Assembly (NCBI RefSeq): GCF_001522545.3
Contig: NC_031771.1
Coordinates: 25,112,847-25,176,846 of the forward strand
DNA: 64,000 nucleotides
Direction: 5' to 3'
From: Parus major
Lineage: Eukaryota; Chordata; Aves; Passeriformes; Paridae
The position numbers were made by a program, and so were the translations under genes. Position 1 is the stretch's first letter. Every line of letters starts with the position of its first letter. The notes under the pieces were generated by a model. That model had not been told where the DNA came from, made no database searches, and was given only the letters and a program-made list of their open reading frames with translations. Of the stretch, positions 26,401 to 40,609 are shown in pieces.

Positions 26401-29400
26401 GGCATGAAACATTCCTGCAGCTCAGCTGTCTTCCTGGGCCTCTCCTGATGTGCTGTCCAAAGGTCATCAAATACAATCTTCCCTCACCCACAGCCTCTTG
26501 GCTTGGAAGTATGCCAAGCTGAGGCTAAGTGGTAGCACTCGGCTCCGTGAGGCCTCTCAGGTGCTAAGCAAACAAAGACTGGAGAGGAACAGATGCCTCG
26601 GTTGCAGGTTCGGACTAGAAACACTCACTGGTTTCTGTGTGGGACTTCCTGCTCTCCCCTCCTCTTCTCAGGCTGAATGCCCTTGGAGGATGGTTCACAC
26701 TGTGTTTCTCTCTCAGCTGCTGCAGAATGCTCTGTTTCTCAGTTATGTCCAAAGCAGCTTTGCAACGCTATCTGCCCTAACTTCTCTTTAGCAGCTGCAT
26801 CAGCTGGGCTAAAGGGAATGTATTAATATCTTAGATAAATCTGGATTATCTGAGTCAAGTATGGTCTTCCTCTCATCACTGATGTTTGCACTGTTTCACC
26901 TCTATACATATTCACTTAGTTACAGCCTAATCCCCAGCTCCTTGTTAAAAAGGAAATAAATCCTTCTACCTGTTAATGCAGAATTAGCCACCCAAGCCTG
27001 CCAATTCAGAATCACACTGCACCATGACCCAGAGGGCCTAGCTGATTTTCTAATAGTCAGAATGAGGACAGAGGGTTTGCCTACCTAAGGGAAAGAGGAC
27101 TTCAGTGCTGACAGTAGTTGTCAGCAGCAGATGACAATTTGTGTTGAACAGGATCTCAGCTCAAAGCAAAGACAGGAACAACCTTCTGTGCTGCTTCAGA
27201 TTGGAGCTTCTTTTAACCTCGGTTCCAGAAACAGCACACATTAGCTTGTTTCTGTGTACTGAAGCCACAGCATACATAATTTCTGCATTGATCTAACCTC
27301 ACTTTTTACTGCTATCAGTTCTTTACAAGCAATGCATCAAACTACAAAGAGCCCTGAACAGGTCTGACTTTGTTGAACACCAAACCTGTTCTAAGTTTTC
27401 CACTCCTGCAATGCATAAGACACTGATGCCATTATTTAAATCCACATCAATAAAGTACTCATCCAACTCCTGGAGAAGAATGTTGATATAGTAATCCCAC
27501 AGTGAAGGTTAGCTCTTCAAAATTGTTCCAACTCAACGTTTTATCCACATTCATTGCAGGTTTTTTTCCCTTTTCTTTTCCCCCCAGCTGTAATTGTTGT
27601 CTGTCCATTAAAGCAGATGAGATATGTTCATAGCTGCCAAATGACATGAAAATGACCACAGGAGCCAACTGGGAGATGAATAACTCTCATCAGGCAGCAG
27701 CAGCAAAAGGTATTCTGGATTGCTGGTAATTCCAGTGCTGCCTCAATAAAGACATCCCCACATGCTGATTGCAAGGACACAGGAGGCATAGAGAAAAAGG
27801 GTTACAGCAACAATCATGTCAGGGGTGTGATCTCAGGGCCAAGTCTCAAGAGGATCCTGCACAGTGACATCTAAATAAAGTTGCACAGCAAAGACTGCAT
27901 AAGTCTTGATGCCAGGGAAGTCAAGGCAAACACAGTAAATGAGGAAAAGCTCCCTATGCAGTACTTCAGAGACTCTGGTCTTCAAGCAGGCAGTGATTTG
28001 TCTCCTCCAAATTCCACAGTGGGTAGTTTGAAGTCTAAATTATGGAGTGGCTCAGATGGCCCTCAGAGCAAAAGGTGTCAATCCATATTACTGGTAATTG
28101 TCTGTAGGACTTAACTTTAGGGATGCAGGAAGCCCCAGTAAAATAATCCTGACACAACAGCTATTAGAACTGCCTACTATTTCCTGCTGTTGTGTGAGAG
28201 GAGTGAGCAGGCAGGACAGACTAGGACACAGACTTCACCTGCAAGCTTCACTTGGCCTACTTGCTACGCTTTGTCATAGTTGCTTGCTGTTCTTTCCATG
28301 TTCGGCCTTCTCTGTTCATTCTAAGTCACACTGCAGGAGAGAAACATGGATGCAGGGACAAGTCACCTTTCTTTTCAGAAGCACCTGGTATCTTTAAACA
28401 TACATCTACCTACAGGATCTGCAATGGCATGACTGTGGAGTGGCTGAGCTAGCACATCCTAGGCCAGCTTCCTGGTGCTACAAGTCCTAGTCATTCCTAA
28501 GTTAGGATGGAGAGAATGTTTTCAGATCTTCTCCTTGCTGCCAGTTCACCAGCCCTTTAGGTGCTCCATTCCCCAGCTGCCATAATACCTTTGACAAAAA
28601 TGCTTCTCTGACAGAGAGCAAAAGAAAGTCTTTCCACCCTCATACTGCCCACAGAGGTCAATTCACAGTCTGACACTTGACTCCCTTGACTTTACTGCCA
28701 TCTATTCCATCCATTCCCAGCCCAAGGCACTTTTTACAACTGCTTGTCCTTCCCTTGCTGAAGAAACATGGACCACCAACTGGAACAGAGGGAACTACAA
28801 GATGGAAGACAGCAGGGGATAAGATACACGGGCCACATAAAGGGAGCCTGCCGATTATTTTCATTAGCATTGGCAAATCACAGCTGCAATAGAAAAAGAG
28901 GTGTCAGAAAGTGAAGACTACTGCAGCTTCACACAATATTAGGAAAGCAAAAGAACTATCTGCAGAGGAAGGCTCCAGCAAAATATGCTGAGTGATAAGG
29001 AGCCTCTCCCACACAGCACTCAACCTCGAGCTGCCCCAGTAGGTACAGAAGGAGAAGGATGGGCCTGACATTATGTTTCAGTAGACACAACAGCATTATC
29101 TGTTGGAACAGATTGCATTGCTAGAGATTTTAATATTTTTGTGGGTTTGCTCCTATACCTTAGTTCACAGGAAGCTGGTCTATTTCTGTACCATAATCAC
29201 TGGTTGATAAGGATTCTGAAAATATTAAGAACACGAATTTTCTTTAGTAAGGACAAAAAAATACAGCACTTTTAATTGGTGGTAAGTGGAAAACAGTCTA
29301 TGTGCAGGTGCTGCATTTTCAGCTTTTAGGCTGCTGTGCAGGCAGCTAGGTATTGCTTGTTACTTTACTTCAGTAATTTCTCTGTGCAACAACTCCTAGT

Positions 29401-32400
29401 GCTGGAAATTGTACCACCTGGCTTCATTCCCTTTTTGGAACTAGCAATGTAAAGTCATGACCATGGAAAAACTTTATTTTTAAAACAAACCACCTACTGT
29501 CTTGCCTTGGTGCTAAGTCAAACACACACATGGCACCCAGGGAAAAGAGCAAGGTGCACAGCATGAGAATCCACAGAGCTAGCCAAGATCTGACCTGGCA
29601 GCTGAGTCACAAGACCCAGCAGCACAGAGAAAGCTTATCTCTGTACATCTTTTTTTTTTTTCTTTCATCACATGCTTCATGGGAAGTCAGCTGTAAAACC
29701 AGGAGTTTCGTTTCTGTAATGAGCTTTAGCTTTGTGTGAGGATGTAAGCCTTGTCGGAGTAAGAGCAGTTCTGGTCCCAGGTACAAAACAGAACTATCAC
29801 TAACATATAAATATAACAGCATTTAACAGTTTAAGCATTTACATATGCCTTGCCACTATGAAGCTGCTGTGAAGATGCTGCCAAAACCCTGCCCAGGAGC
29901 AGAAGGGAGACTAGGACCTTCCAGATCTGATGTTCAGGAAGGAAGCTCAAGATCTCTCACATGTATGAGCTCTAAGCTGCCTTCCACGAGTTCTTTTCAC
30001 TCAGGAGCATCAGCAACATTTGATGAAGGGAACACAGAATTTGCAGGCCTTCGTTTAAGCCATTTACAACTGCCAAGACATTGAACTCTGTGCAGACCAC
30101 ATCTCTGTTCAGCAGTGCCACATCCTCGTCTAAGAAGCCAATACATCAGCTTACACCACCCCTGTGTAGAGTTCTGTCCACAGCCAGGAACAGGAGCAGT
30201 GATCAGAAATTCTTTGGAAAGGTTCAGCTCACCACCTTGTAAAACCAGGAACTTGCTGACATAACAGCTTTTCTGCAGATTCAGATCCCAAACCTTGATT
30301 TACAAGAGAGCCTTCAATTCCTTATAGGGTTCAGTATTTTGTTACTGAAAACATAATCAATATAATGTTATAATATAATGTCAATAATAACTCTATTCTC
30401 AGTATTGTTTTATTTTATTGAAACAACATACAGCTTACCCACTCTGCATCTGAGGGTAAAGGATGATATTATTTACCCAGGAAGTGGATGATGAGACAGA
30501 GAACTCTGAGAAAACAAACAATGCAATCCCTGCAGGCCTCAAGATAGTGATTTAAAGACAAAAGTACTCCTTATTCACTGATTTCATCCCTCTATCAGAG
30601 AGCAGAGCAAACATATCCAAACAGATTCAGAAGTTACGGTAAATTTATGTATCAGATTTATCAAATCACATTTCATGCAGAAACTGTAAATGCATAAATA
30701 CAAATGAAAACATTGTCTAAAACATTTCACAGCATACTGTAATTTAAGAGCAAACTTTGCATTCTAACTACCCAGTTAGAAAAAAATCCAGTTTCATTGT
30801 TATGCAATTAGTTGGCAAAGCAAATATTGACAAGCTTAACCTGAACAGACTTAGAAACAAGTAAGAACTCCATAATTAAAAGATATTCTTTTGCTACACT
30901 TTGTCATAAAGAGATGGACTTCTTACTTCTTTCTTCTTAACATGGATTTCTCATAAAAGGTAGAGTTTTCTAGGAGGCCATCATTAAGGTCTTTGACATT
31001 TCCCTTTTTAGGTTCACAGTGAAGGCTATTAATGTGCATCACAGTGTGTGATGTACAGTAATGTGTATCACAGTGCAGGCAGTTATTTTCTCCCAACCCT
31101 CAGGTAGCTCTGAGAAGCAAGCCATCATTTCACCCTCAAGAAGTTATCCATTTCATTTAATACTTTCAAAATAACATTTTTAGTACATGCACTTTTTCGT
31201 GAAGCACTTTTTCTGGCTCTCAACCTCATAAAGACTTCTGGGATTTGCTGGTTTGGTTTGCTTGTATTTTTTTTTTCTTTTCTTTTTTGGTTTTCTCTCT
31301 TTTGGTTGCTTAAGCCATACACTGAACTTGGGTGTTACCATATGAGCTAACTCCTTCTGTATTCATGAATGGACATGCTTGCTTTTCCCTGAGTTATCCT
31401 GAAGTCACTTGCTTAGACTAACCAGACCTACCTAATCTCCCTGTGGAGATACAACTTGTATCAGCTTTGCTCTCACTGTAATAGCTGATATCAATTCCCA
31501 GACACTGTATTTTCACAAGGCTGAACAACAACACTTCTCTGGCTGCTGCCAGCATACACAAAGCTGTGCCCACACAAACACTTCTACACTCTGTTAGGAT
31601 GGGCTCTGGAAAGGAGCTGGTGATCAAGCAGCCCATTTTTCACTCTTCCCCTCTTCCCACAATCCTAAGAAATTTCTCTGCTTTTTATCTAGCAATGCCT
31701 CTTCCAGGAGAGACTAAGTCACTTAAAGACTGTATGACACTTCACAGAGGCCCCAGAATATCATCACAGAACAAAGCAAGGCCTCTCTGCTTCCCACTCT
31801 GTGATAGCACTTTGTTTTCAAAAAAGCACATTTGGGGAAGTTTACATCCCATTAGATAATCAATTTCCCTTCTTTGCTTAGTATCAAGGCCTGCTGTGTC
31901 CCAGATTCTATCATCTTTGCATTAAGAACATTCTCCTCCCTTTTGCAATGAGCACCTTTGGTTTACTGTGCCCTGGACAGGTGATCTAGCAGGACAGACC
32001 ATTCACATCACAAGTATTCACAGAATTGCCAACATCCATCATTAAAAGGAAAATCTGTGGCCTCAATGCAGGCAAAATGTCTGTAATCTACTGAAGACAA
32101 ATTACCTCAGTCTTCCAGAAAAAGGCTGAAACTTTCAGGTTAATTAATTATTAATTAACTTATTAATTTACTCTCAATAACTTACAGAAAAAGTCCCCCA
32201 GGTTTACACAGTCACCTCAGATAAACTCTAGCATGGAGAATCCATGAATCTGCACATTTTTGCTCCAACAGTCACACAGCACAGATACAAACATACCAAT
32301 GTTAGTTTCTTCATACACAGTTTTGCTCTTGTCCACTAAGGAAGAACTCCAACACTTCTCTGAGTAGCTGACTGCACTTACAGTAAAGTTCACATGAATT

Positions 32401-32850
32401 CTACAAAGGCAAATAAAAACAGCTTCAAAGAACAGCACTCCTTACATACCAGGTAGATGCTGGATTACCAGGAAAGAGGAAAAAAATTATCAGAAATTCT
32501 GGATGAAATTAAATTAAGCCCAGAACATGAGTAGTAAGATACATGCTTTGAAAATCTGGTAAAGCTATCATTGCCATACTGCCTCAAGTACAGACAGATA
32601 CATGGTCAATGTAACATCATTCTTAACATGGATGAGCTTTTTCTGTAGGAGATGCTGCTGATTTGAAATAGTGGATGTTTCAGCACCTGTGATACCCTAA
32701 ATAGAAGTGAGAATCCACAGAGAAAGGGAGGAATTCTTTGCCTAGTCCTTCACAGCTCATATCCACTTCTGAAGTATATTAATACTAAAAGAAGTACAAG
32801 TATACAACAGGATTTAGTTCAATCACTCCGATGTAATAATGTCAAGGATT
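20488..32850. other. Intergenic region between REST and SARAF (about 12.4 kb)
   Basis: I see no recognisable protein-coding exon, tRNA or CRISPR-like structure. Open frames are short and often overlap on both strands. The left-most part has one minus-strand frame of 74 codons (20698-20922) that I cannot explain. The right end will include the SARAF 3' UTR, whose poly(A) site I could not place: no minus-strand AATAAA is obvious close below 32850. AT-rich patches lie near 30360 and 32145. Confidence 0.6.
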
Positions 32851-35800
32851 TCATCTTCGCTTTGTGCCCCCAAAGCCTGCAAAATAAAAAGAATAAAAAA
32901 AAATTAGCTCCACCACAGCCTTTCCATTGAACTCTCTAGTTCTAAAAAGGCTAAAGGTGGCAAGGGAGACGAGGTAAACTTATTCACATGAAGCAGAACA
33001 GCAAACAACTGTGGGCTGACTGGCCTGGAAACTATTCTGTTCTTGCAGATTAGACAACCTGCATTCTACAGAGAACATGTCTGTGCATGTTTGCTGGAGA
33101 AGGGTATTCACAGTGCACATCAGAAGGGAGAGCCTTAAACTAATGCACCTTGCCAGTGAAGACAAGCCCGATGCTGGTGGTGCCATGCCCACCACCACAG
33201 GCCTGTGGGGAATTTCATGCTCCACAATGCTGCCCTGCTTCCATAGGGAATGGAAGGAAGGGACATCATTACATGCCTTCTACACCAACTGGTAAAGTAA
33301 AATAAGGATGCTCGTTGAACTGCAACTAACATCTGCATGTTTTTGATAGGTCAAAGTCTCTTGAGCTTCAGGAAATTAAAAGGTGTTTTGCCTTACCAGA
33401 AGCAGTTCTTGACCCTGAACTGCTGCCTTCTGTGGAATTCCTTGAGTGCCCATGCATAGGAGGTACAGCTGTGGGATCTGTCCACATACTGTGATATGAG
33501 TAACGTGGCTGTGCTCTGGCATGAAACAGAGTAGAAGGAAGGCTTCATTAGTGACCTTCAGAAAAATTAAGAAGATACCATTCCAAACAAGAGAACTGCA
33601 CCTCCAAGGGAAAACTAAGTAGTTATTTCAAAGCCAGAAATATTCCTATGTATTTAACACACTGAAAGCAAGAACATCCAGTGCTGTGATATCATAATCT
33701 GTAGACTTTCAAAAGGAAGTTAAGCTTTATTCTTCAGAATAAGGAATTCTAACAATTGCAAATGAGGCAATTTTTCTCTCTGAAATTTTGACCTTAGAAT
33801 CTGTCAGACAAGAAAGAAGTTTGAAATCTGAAGTTTAAATGCATTTTGGCATCCCAGCCATGTTTGTCAAGAAAAAACATCCTTCTGTTAACTATTTTGA
33901 AAAGGTCGTATCACTAACACTAACATATCATGGTCTTTGACTCACTCACTTAAAATTACTTGCTTCCATGGATATGGAATTTCCTGCTGTTGAAATATAC
34001 AAACAGCTCTCTCACACTTCCTGGCACCAGCATTTTGAGGCACAGAATTTCAAAAGCCTAAGAAGCTAAATTAAATAATAGTGGACCAAAGACTGTTTTA
34101 AATAAAAAGAAGCCCAAGTTAGGAAGCTTGTTTATGTATTTGGTCTTATTCAGTTATATCTCTAATCTTGAACAATAATTTGTGGCTACTGAAATGGGGG
34201 AGTGTATAGAAATCATGGAACTAACCTCTATGTAGATACTACATAAATATAATGCCTCAACACAGGAGTCATGTATTTGAGCCTTAAGAAATACCAGGTC
34301 AATAAAAACTTTAACACATTATACCTAATAAAAAAATCTTAGCAGAATTAATATAAGGCTTCTGTTATTAAAAATAGCCCCCAACTTTACAATGCAGATG
34401 CTTAGCACACTCCTGTCCATATATTTTACTCTCTAATCTGTTACATTTCTACAGGAATACACTTGATACATAGTCAAGTTATTTGATAAAGAAAATTGCT
34501 TAGGCTCTGAAGATTCCCTGCAGGTATCTCATACTTTCTCCAGTGAAGCCTAAAATGGCAGCAACTGCTCTCTTTAAACTGTTAATCTAAAAATGATGCA
34601 TTCTAAATGTCTAAAACTCTATACCAAATATGGCCATCCAGACTTATTTTAGGAAAGATGACACTGATAGAAGAGATCCATATATAGATGATTATATGCT
34701 TAATATGACTATGTGTGTTTTAAGGCATTCTGCAGATAAATTCTTTAAATGCTCAATTTAAATTTGCAGGCCATCCTGCCAGGTCAGAGGAAACAGAATG
34801 AAGTACCTCAGTCTTTCCAATTCTGCTTCAGAAACATGTTTGAAATGTCTCTGGTCCTGGAGCTACAAACAGCTGCTCAAAATTCTTATAGTGGGAGGAT
34901 TTTATAACTTGAATGACACAGGCCTGAAACAATGTCAATATAGTACATGGCATATCCCCTGAAAGCTTAAATACTTAAAATCTGACAGTATGCATATTTT
35001 ACCTGTGACTGCCTGCCAAGTAGCCTAGCAAGCCTCCTGCTCCTAATCCAGTCCAAAATCCTGGTCCTGAACTGGTTCCATGATTGGAATAAGTTCCAAA
35101 GCTGTTGCCATCTTAAACAAAATGAAAATAAGAAGCATAAGTTAGTAACAGACTAATCCTCAGGCCAGCTGTTGCAACAAAATTCTGTCCTGTTAAAGAT
35201 AATGGAAAATTAGACAACAAAGTGCTCCTGATTTCAGCATAGTTTTCATCAAGCTTAACTTGAAAGTCCTCACATTTCAGAAAGCAGGAAACCTCACATA
35301 AACTACCACTACTATAAAGAGTTTTATGTTAAAAATCTGCTTCCATTTCATCTCACAACCGTGACATTTGCAAAACATGGAAAGACTCCCTGCCTGCTGA
35401 TCTATAAACAGACAAGTTAGATTAAAAATAGAAAAGGAAACGAAGAAAGAATAATCTGCTGAAGGTCACCGAGGAGGCCAGAAGCAGATGCAGAACACAA
35501 ATCAAGTAGGTAACACTGCATAGTAAGCAAACCACAAAGACACAGAGCTCCTAATCTCACTGAGCACAGCTGCACAGTTTGAGTCACAGTGGCTCAGTGT
35601 AACGCTAACATTACTGGTATTGTTCCTGGTAATCCTAGTCTGACACTTGCTATCAAAGGCCAAGCTAACTGCAATCACATTGCAAAGTTTTTCATTATGC
35701 ATGAGTCACCAAGCTTGACAAATACCTTGATGAAACTGCAAGTAGGCTGTGGGGGAAGGAGAGTCACAAATTCTTTTACATGTGACATGCGTAACATGAG

Positions 35801-38800
35801 GTTCTGAGTCAGAATTAATTTCTTCCATTTAGAAAGAGAAAGAGAAAATACAAATCCAAAGTACAATAATATTCTGGTCTTGCAAAAATCATGGATGCAA
35901 GAATAAGTGCAACCATGGGCTTAACACATAAGGAAGAATAAAAAGAACTGAAGATAACATTAGGGTCTCCCTGAAACGTGCCCACCTGAACAAGTGGGTC
36001 AGAGATGATGTAGGTAAAAATCAGAGGGGCCCAGTTTGTCTTCAAACTGATACAGGTTGTTTGAAGTCACAGAACACAAAACAATAATGAAATAATCAGT
36101 TTCAGTCTAGTCTAGACTGGATTTGGTGTTGAATTTCATTTTAAATGTGTGGAGAGAAATACAAACTCTCATTGGGATGATATACCATTAACTTCTAGTG
36201 ATTTAGAACTACAACAAAAAGAAATTACTTAATTTGCTGCAAAAACAATATTAATCAGAGATGAACCAACTCATTTGTTCAAAAGCACCATAACTGAACA
36301 CTGACTCAGAAAACTGAGTATTATTTTGTTGAAATATCTAGAGTAAACATTAAGAATCATGTCAAATAACTAACTGAGAGAAAGCAGAATTTAATTAAGA
36401 TAGTCTAGCTAAACAAGTTTCACAGGACACATTCTGCATGTTAAGGGGATTTAAAATGAGGTAAATTAAATATTAACAGCAATATGTGAACAACATTGCT
36501 TTTCATTACTGTCCAGGTTTCCAGAGACTAATACATTCCTGGGACACATGGACATACACACTCAGATATGTGCTTCTGCCCTGCTCCCACAATGTAAGGC
36601 AGACACCAAATGCATGAAGTAGCCTAACACTCAGAGCATTTTTAAGGTGGCTCCACATTTCAATTTTCCTCCTTACTTTGCCTGAAATCTAAAGACAAAT
36701 CATTGACATGCCTTATTAAAAACATCACAAGCTAAGCATTATATGGCTCCCAGTGTGGATTTTAAGTGTCTCAGTTTTCAGCAATCCTCAAGAAAACATT
36801 CTCAAGGCCCTCCCCTTGCTAGATTTGAGACTCTTGCAAAGAAAAATGCATTAGGGAAATTAACTGACATGGAACTGAACAGAAAAAAAAATTAAAATAA
36901 CCCTTCATTGTTTCACCAGTGCCCAGTGTGACAGAGCTGTGTGCCATGACACCACAGTACAGCCAGTGCCATGCCCACACATGGCCATTGATGCCCACAG
37001 ACAGTGTGACATAACTACATGCAAACCAATTTGCAAAGCCAACAGAAGCAGATTCCATTTAATTTTCTGGTGCAGGTACTGCTGAAAGTTTCTGCTGTGC
37101 ACACCTTGCACAAGGGTATCCAAAAGAATTACACTGCACCCTCTGTTGGCCAAGCTGTTTGAACAAAACTTGGACAAAGCATTAATAGGCATTATTTAAA
37201 GATAAACCTTTAACTAAGCAAACCTAATCCCTGAAAAAAACCCAAAAATTATGTAACTTGTGAGAATGTTATTTAAGTTTCAGTTCCAGTGCTGTGATGT
37301 TGCTTTTTTTCCAGTGCTTGCATGTTTAGAGGGTTAAATGAGTTAGTCAGATGCCAGATGAGTAATGTTTATATCCCTGACACACTATGACGGCCTAAGG
37401 AAGAGTATTTATTATGTGACAGAAGTCACCAGTTTTCTGGGAAAAGAAAAACTGCCTCTTTTCCCAGCAGCAGCCTTGTCACTGCTTTTGTAATTTTCAA
37501 CTTCAGATGAAAGGGCCCACATGAGATTCAGATGCTGTACCCTCTAATGACAGTTCACAGACACTGTTCTCTGCTCTGGGAACCAAATCTTTCAGCTGCT
37601 GGGACAACACCGAAGCCCTGTTAAACAGAGGACTGGAACATGATACCATCTACTCTTTGTGAATGAAAGCAGGGCTGAAAGGCCGTTCTGTAAAGTTTCA
37701 GAGTGCTCCTTGGGTATGGGTTTGTTTCTGGCTGTGTAAGAACATTCTCTTTTCCAGATTACCTATGACAATTATTCTCCCTGTTATTCTGCTATTTCAC
37801 AGGTGATGAAAAGAATGCTTGCAGAGCATGGGGAGGTGGCTTTTCAAAGGTTCAAAGGGCAGCCTGCCCTGAAAGCCTGTGGAAAACCAAGCCCTTATTT
37901 CCTCTTTTGAACAAAGAGCAGAATACAAAGCTGACTGTAGGCTCTGCAGCCAATTCGGCAGCTGCCTACAAATGCTGTGGTTTTAACTCTATCCCACCTT
38001 CCCTTACCACAGAACAAAACAGGACAATCCTGCTTGCTCTTTTGAGTACTGTAAATGGCTCAGAGCCCTACCTGTGAAGGTGGACTTAAAACCAGGAGGA
38101 GGAGGTGCCTGCTGGCTCTGCCAGAAGGGCTGGGAGAAGCCATCACTGTCCCCAGAACTCTGCTGAGACTGCTGGTTGCTGAGGAAGAACTTGTACACTC
38201 CAAAAGCAAGAACGAGAAGAACAATTACAACAATTGCTCCAGAACCAGAATCAGAATCATCTTTCCTTGACTGGTAATAGCTAGAGCCAAAGCTTCCAGA
38301 GCTCTTCACTTTCCTTTCACCTTCCTCAGTCAGCTCTAGCCTGAACAGCAAACTACAGGAGCCTTTTAGTATGTAAGGATCATCCGGGTAATCGTAGCCT
38401 TCACAGCTCACTTCCATTTTTCCAAAACGGTAGGCATTTTCCAAGTCTGCCTTGCACTGCCACTGAAAAAACAAACCACAATACACAGTAAAACATACTG
38501 CCCCAAAGATGAAAACATCTACCTGCTTCCCCGCATACACCCTGAAATAAAGCTGTAATTGATAACAAAGCATCTGTGGGCCATAGGTAAGAAATTTCCA
38601 TGTGTTTCTACATTGAAAAGGAACAGGAATTTGATGTTTAAATGAATTTTAAATCCAATGACTTAAAAGACATCATTCAGAACACTGAAGAATTACAACT
38701 CTGGAAGATTTTGTTTTTCTTCACTGAACACATTTTTCAAATATCCCTTCTTGAGATATAGCAACACTTCCAAAAATGTGCTATACCCTGTACAACAGCT

Positions 38801-40609
38801 TCTTAATAAATGTCTGTCCTGTGCAAACTCGATGGCAGCTACAAAAACATAGCATGTGAGCCTGAAATCCAGTGCACCATTGTGTCTGTTAGTGTCTGTG
38901 CAAAAATCAAAAGAAACTGGAACAGACATTATTAGGCATCCATATGCAACACTCATCAATTACACTGGGGATTCTCTGGTTGAACATAGGTGGTTTGTCA
39001 GGCTCACATTCCCTTAAGGTACTCAAACATAGGGACCTCTACTGGCATGTGACACGTATTTTGGAGAGGAAGTAAGAAAGTATTTGTTTCTAAATTAGTA
39101 ATCCTGTACAGCAGTACCAACTGCGAATTTATACTTGACTGTTCTTTCCTGTATCAGTTTTAGCAATTACTTTCCATCTTGACCGCTGGATATCTATTGA
39201 CAGGGGCCTTGGTAACAGCTGAAAGTCAAGACCATTTACTGACTAGCACTCACATCCTAGGTGCAAGTGAAAGGCAAGTCTGAAATTTAGCTTCTAAAAG
39301 GTAGAGCTGAAGTTAAGCAGATATTTAGAAGCCCTTTCCACTTGTTTCCTAACAAAAAATGGAAACTCACACAGCAATGGTAATTCAAAAGCATCCTCTG
39401 GGGTTGGCAAGAGTTTGATTTTATAAACTTGAGCACCATTTTATTTAAAACAAACAAAGGTTTTCTATGCCATCTTTTACATTAGCTCCTTCAAAGATAT
39501 TTCAAACATATACTGACAGTAGTTCTGGCAAATCCAAACCTAAAAGTACTTAAGGTTAAGTTTTAGCTGCAAGAGTTCATCTATCAAAAAGCATCTGATC
39601 TGACAACCTAGCTCACTACTCTTGGCACCTTCAGAACTTACTAGCTTGGGGGAAAGTAATTCCATAAACAGTTTAACATGTTTTAAACAGTTACCTGTAC
39701 ATCATGGCCATCCCATCCTTTGTTGTAACACTGAACAACCTCAGGGACACGGGAACACCCTGCTGAGCCTCCTGTGCACTGCAGCTGGGGGACCGAAGCT
39801 GTCCGCCTGGATGTTGTGTATTGTCCTCTGTGGAGGGTGAGCGCCTGAACATCCCGCAGCAGAACCTTCCCTGAAACAGGCAGCACAAAGAATCACAGAA
39901 TCTATTAGGCTGGGAAAGACCTCTGTGATCACCGAGTCCAACCTCGATAAAAGAACCCTACCATGTCAACCGGACCATGGCACTGAGTGACAAGCCCAGT
40001 TTTTTCCTAAACACGTCCAGGGACGGTGACTCCACCACCATCCCGGGCAGCCCGGGATAATATTCCATCACCCTTCCTGTGAAAAAATTCTTCCTACTGC
40101 TCGTCAGCGCCTGCGCAGGTGCACTCCTCCTGGCTACGAGGGCCTCGTCTCAGGAGAAGGCTGTCGATAGGAGGGCCGAAGCAGCAAGCCTGCATCTTTA
40201 CGAGACGATGCTCTACTAAACATCAGACGCCCAGACGGAAACACGAGAGCTCCCCATTTCCTTCCGAGCCGGCTCCGGGCTGCTCCTCGCAGGCAACGAG
40301 CCACCACTGACCGCAGTGTGGGATCACTGCTGCGACACAAGCCGGTTTAGAGACCCAAATCTAAACGCTTTCCCGGCGCGGACCCCTCCACAAGCCCTTC
40401 TTCCCCCGTGGCGGCCGCCGCTCAACCGGCAGCAGTGCCCGGTGCCGGGCCGCGAGGAGCTGCCACCGCGCCGGAGGAGGCGGCAGGGGCGGCTGAGGCC
40501 TCGCTGAGGCCCCCTTATCCCCGCGGGTCTCACCCGATCGGTCCCAGCCCAGCGCGGGTCCCGCGGCGGCGCAGAGCAGGACGAGCAGCGGTAGAGCGAG
40601 CGCCGCCAT
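32851..40609 (-). CDS. SARAF: SARAF (store-operated calcium entry-associated regulatory factor, TMEM66), six coding exons
   Basis: Coding exons on the minus strand: 40609-40534, 39870-39695, 38462-38072, 35111-35003, 33515-33397 and 32876-32851. They splice with GT-AG sites to 897 bases, 298 aa. SARAF is a single-pass ER membrane protein that binds STIM1 and promotes slow calcium-dependent inactivation of store-operated channels. A signal peptide is at about 1-20. The luminal domain (about 26-155) contains the family block TLHRGQYTTSRR and paired cysteines. The membrane segment is about 160-178 (AIVVIVLLVLAFGVYKFFL). The cytosolic tail is rich in Ser, Gly, Pro and Gln, with PPPPGFKSTFT and GPGFWTGLGAGG motifs, and ends in GFGGTKRR. 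The last coding exon is only 26 bases. Human SARAF is somewhat longer (339 aa), mostly in the tail and signal region. It is divergent from LEPROTL1. Identification is secure. Confidence 0.96.
39890..40100 (-). mobile_element. CR1 LINE 3' fragment in SARAF intron 1, sense to SARAF
   Basis: Read on the minus strand, it runs through GGGATGGTGGTGGAGTC, GGTTGGACTCGGTGATCAC, AGAGGTCTTTCCCAGCC and ends in the CR1 tail ATTCTGTGATTCT at about 39890. It is truncated at the 5' side (about 40100). Its 3' tail ends 20 bases before SARAF exon 2, so it forms the sequence where the branch point would be expected. Confidence 0.85.

Noticed and set aside
26117..26491. Minus-strand frame of 124 codons in the gene-free interval
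   Set aside because: No domain, signal peptide or family resemblance, and overlapping frames on the other strand. It is within the length expected by chance in 12 kb.
32680..32700. TTTCAGCACCTGTG resembling half of an RE1 element near SARAF
   Set aside because: Only the CAGCACC half is present and the GGACAG half is missing, so it is not a convincing REST binding site.
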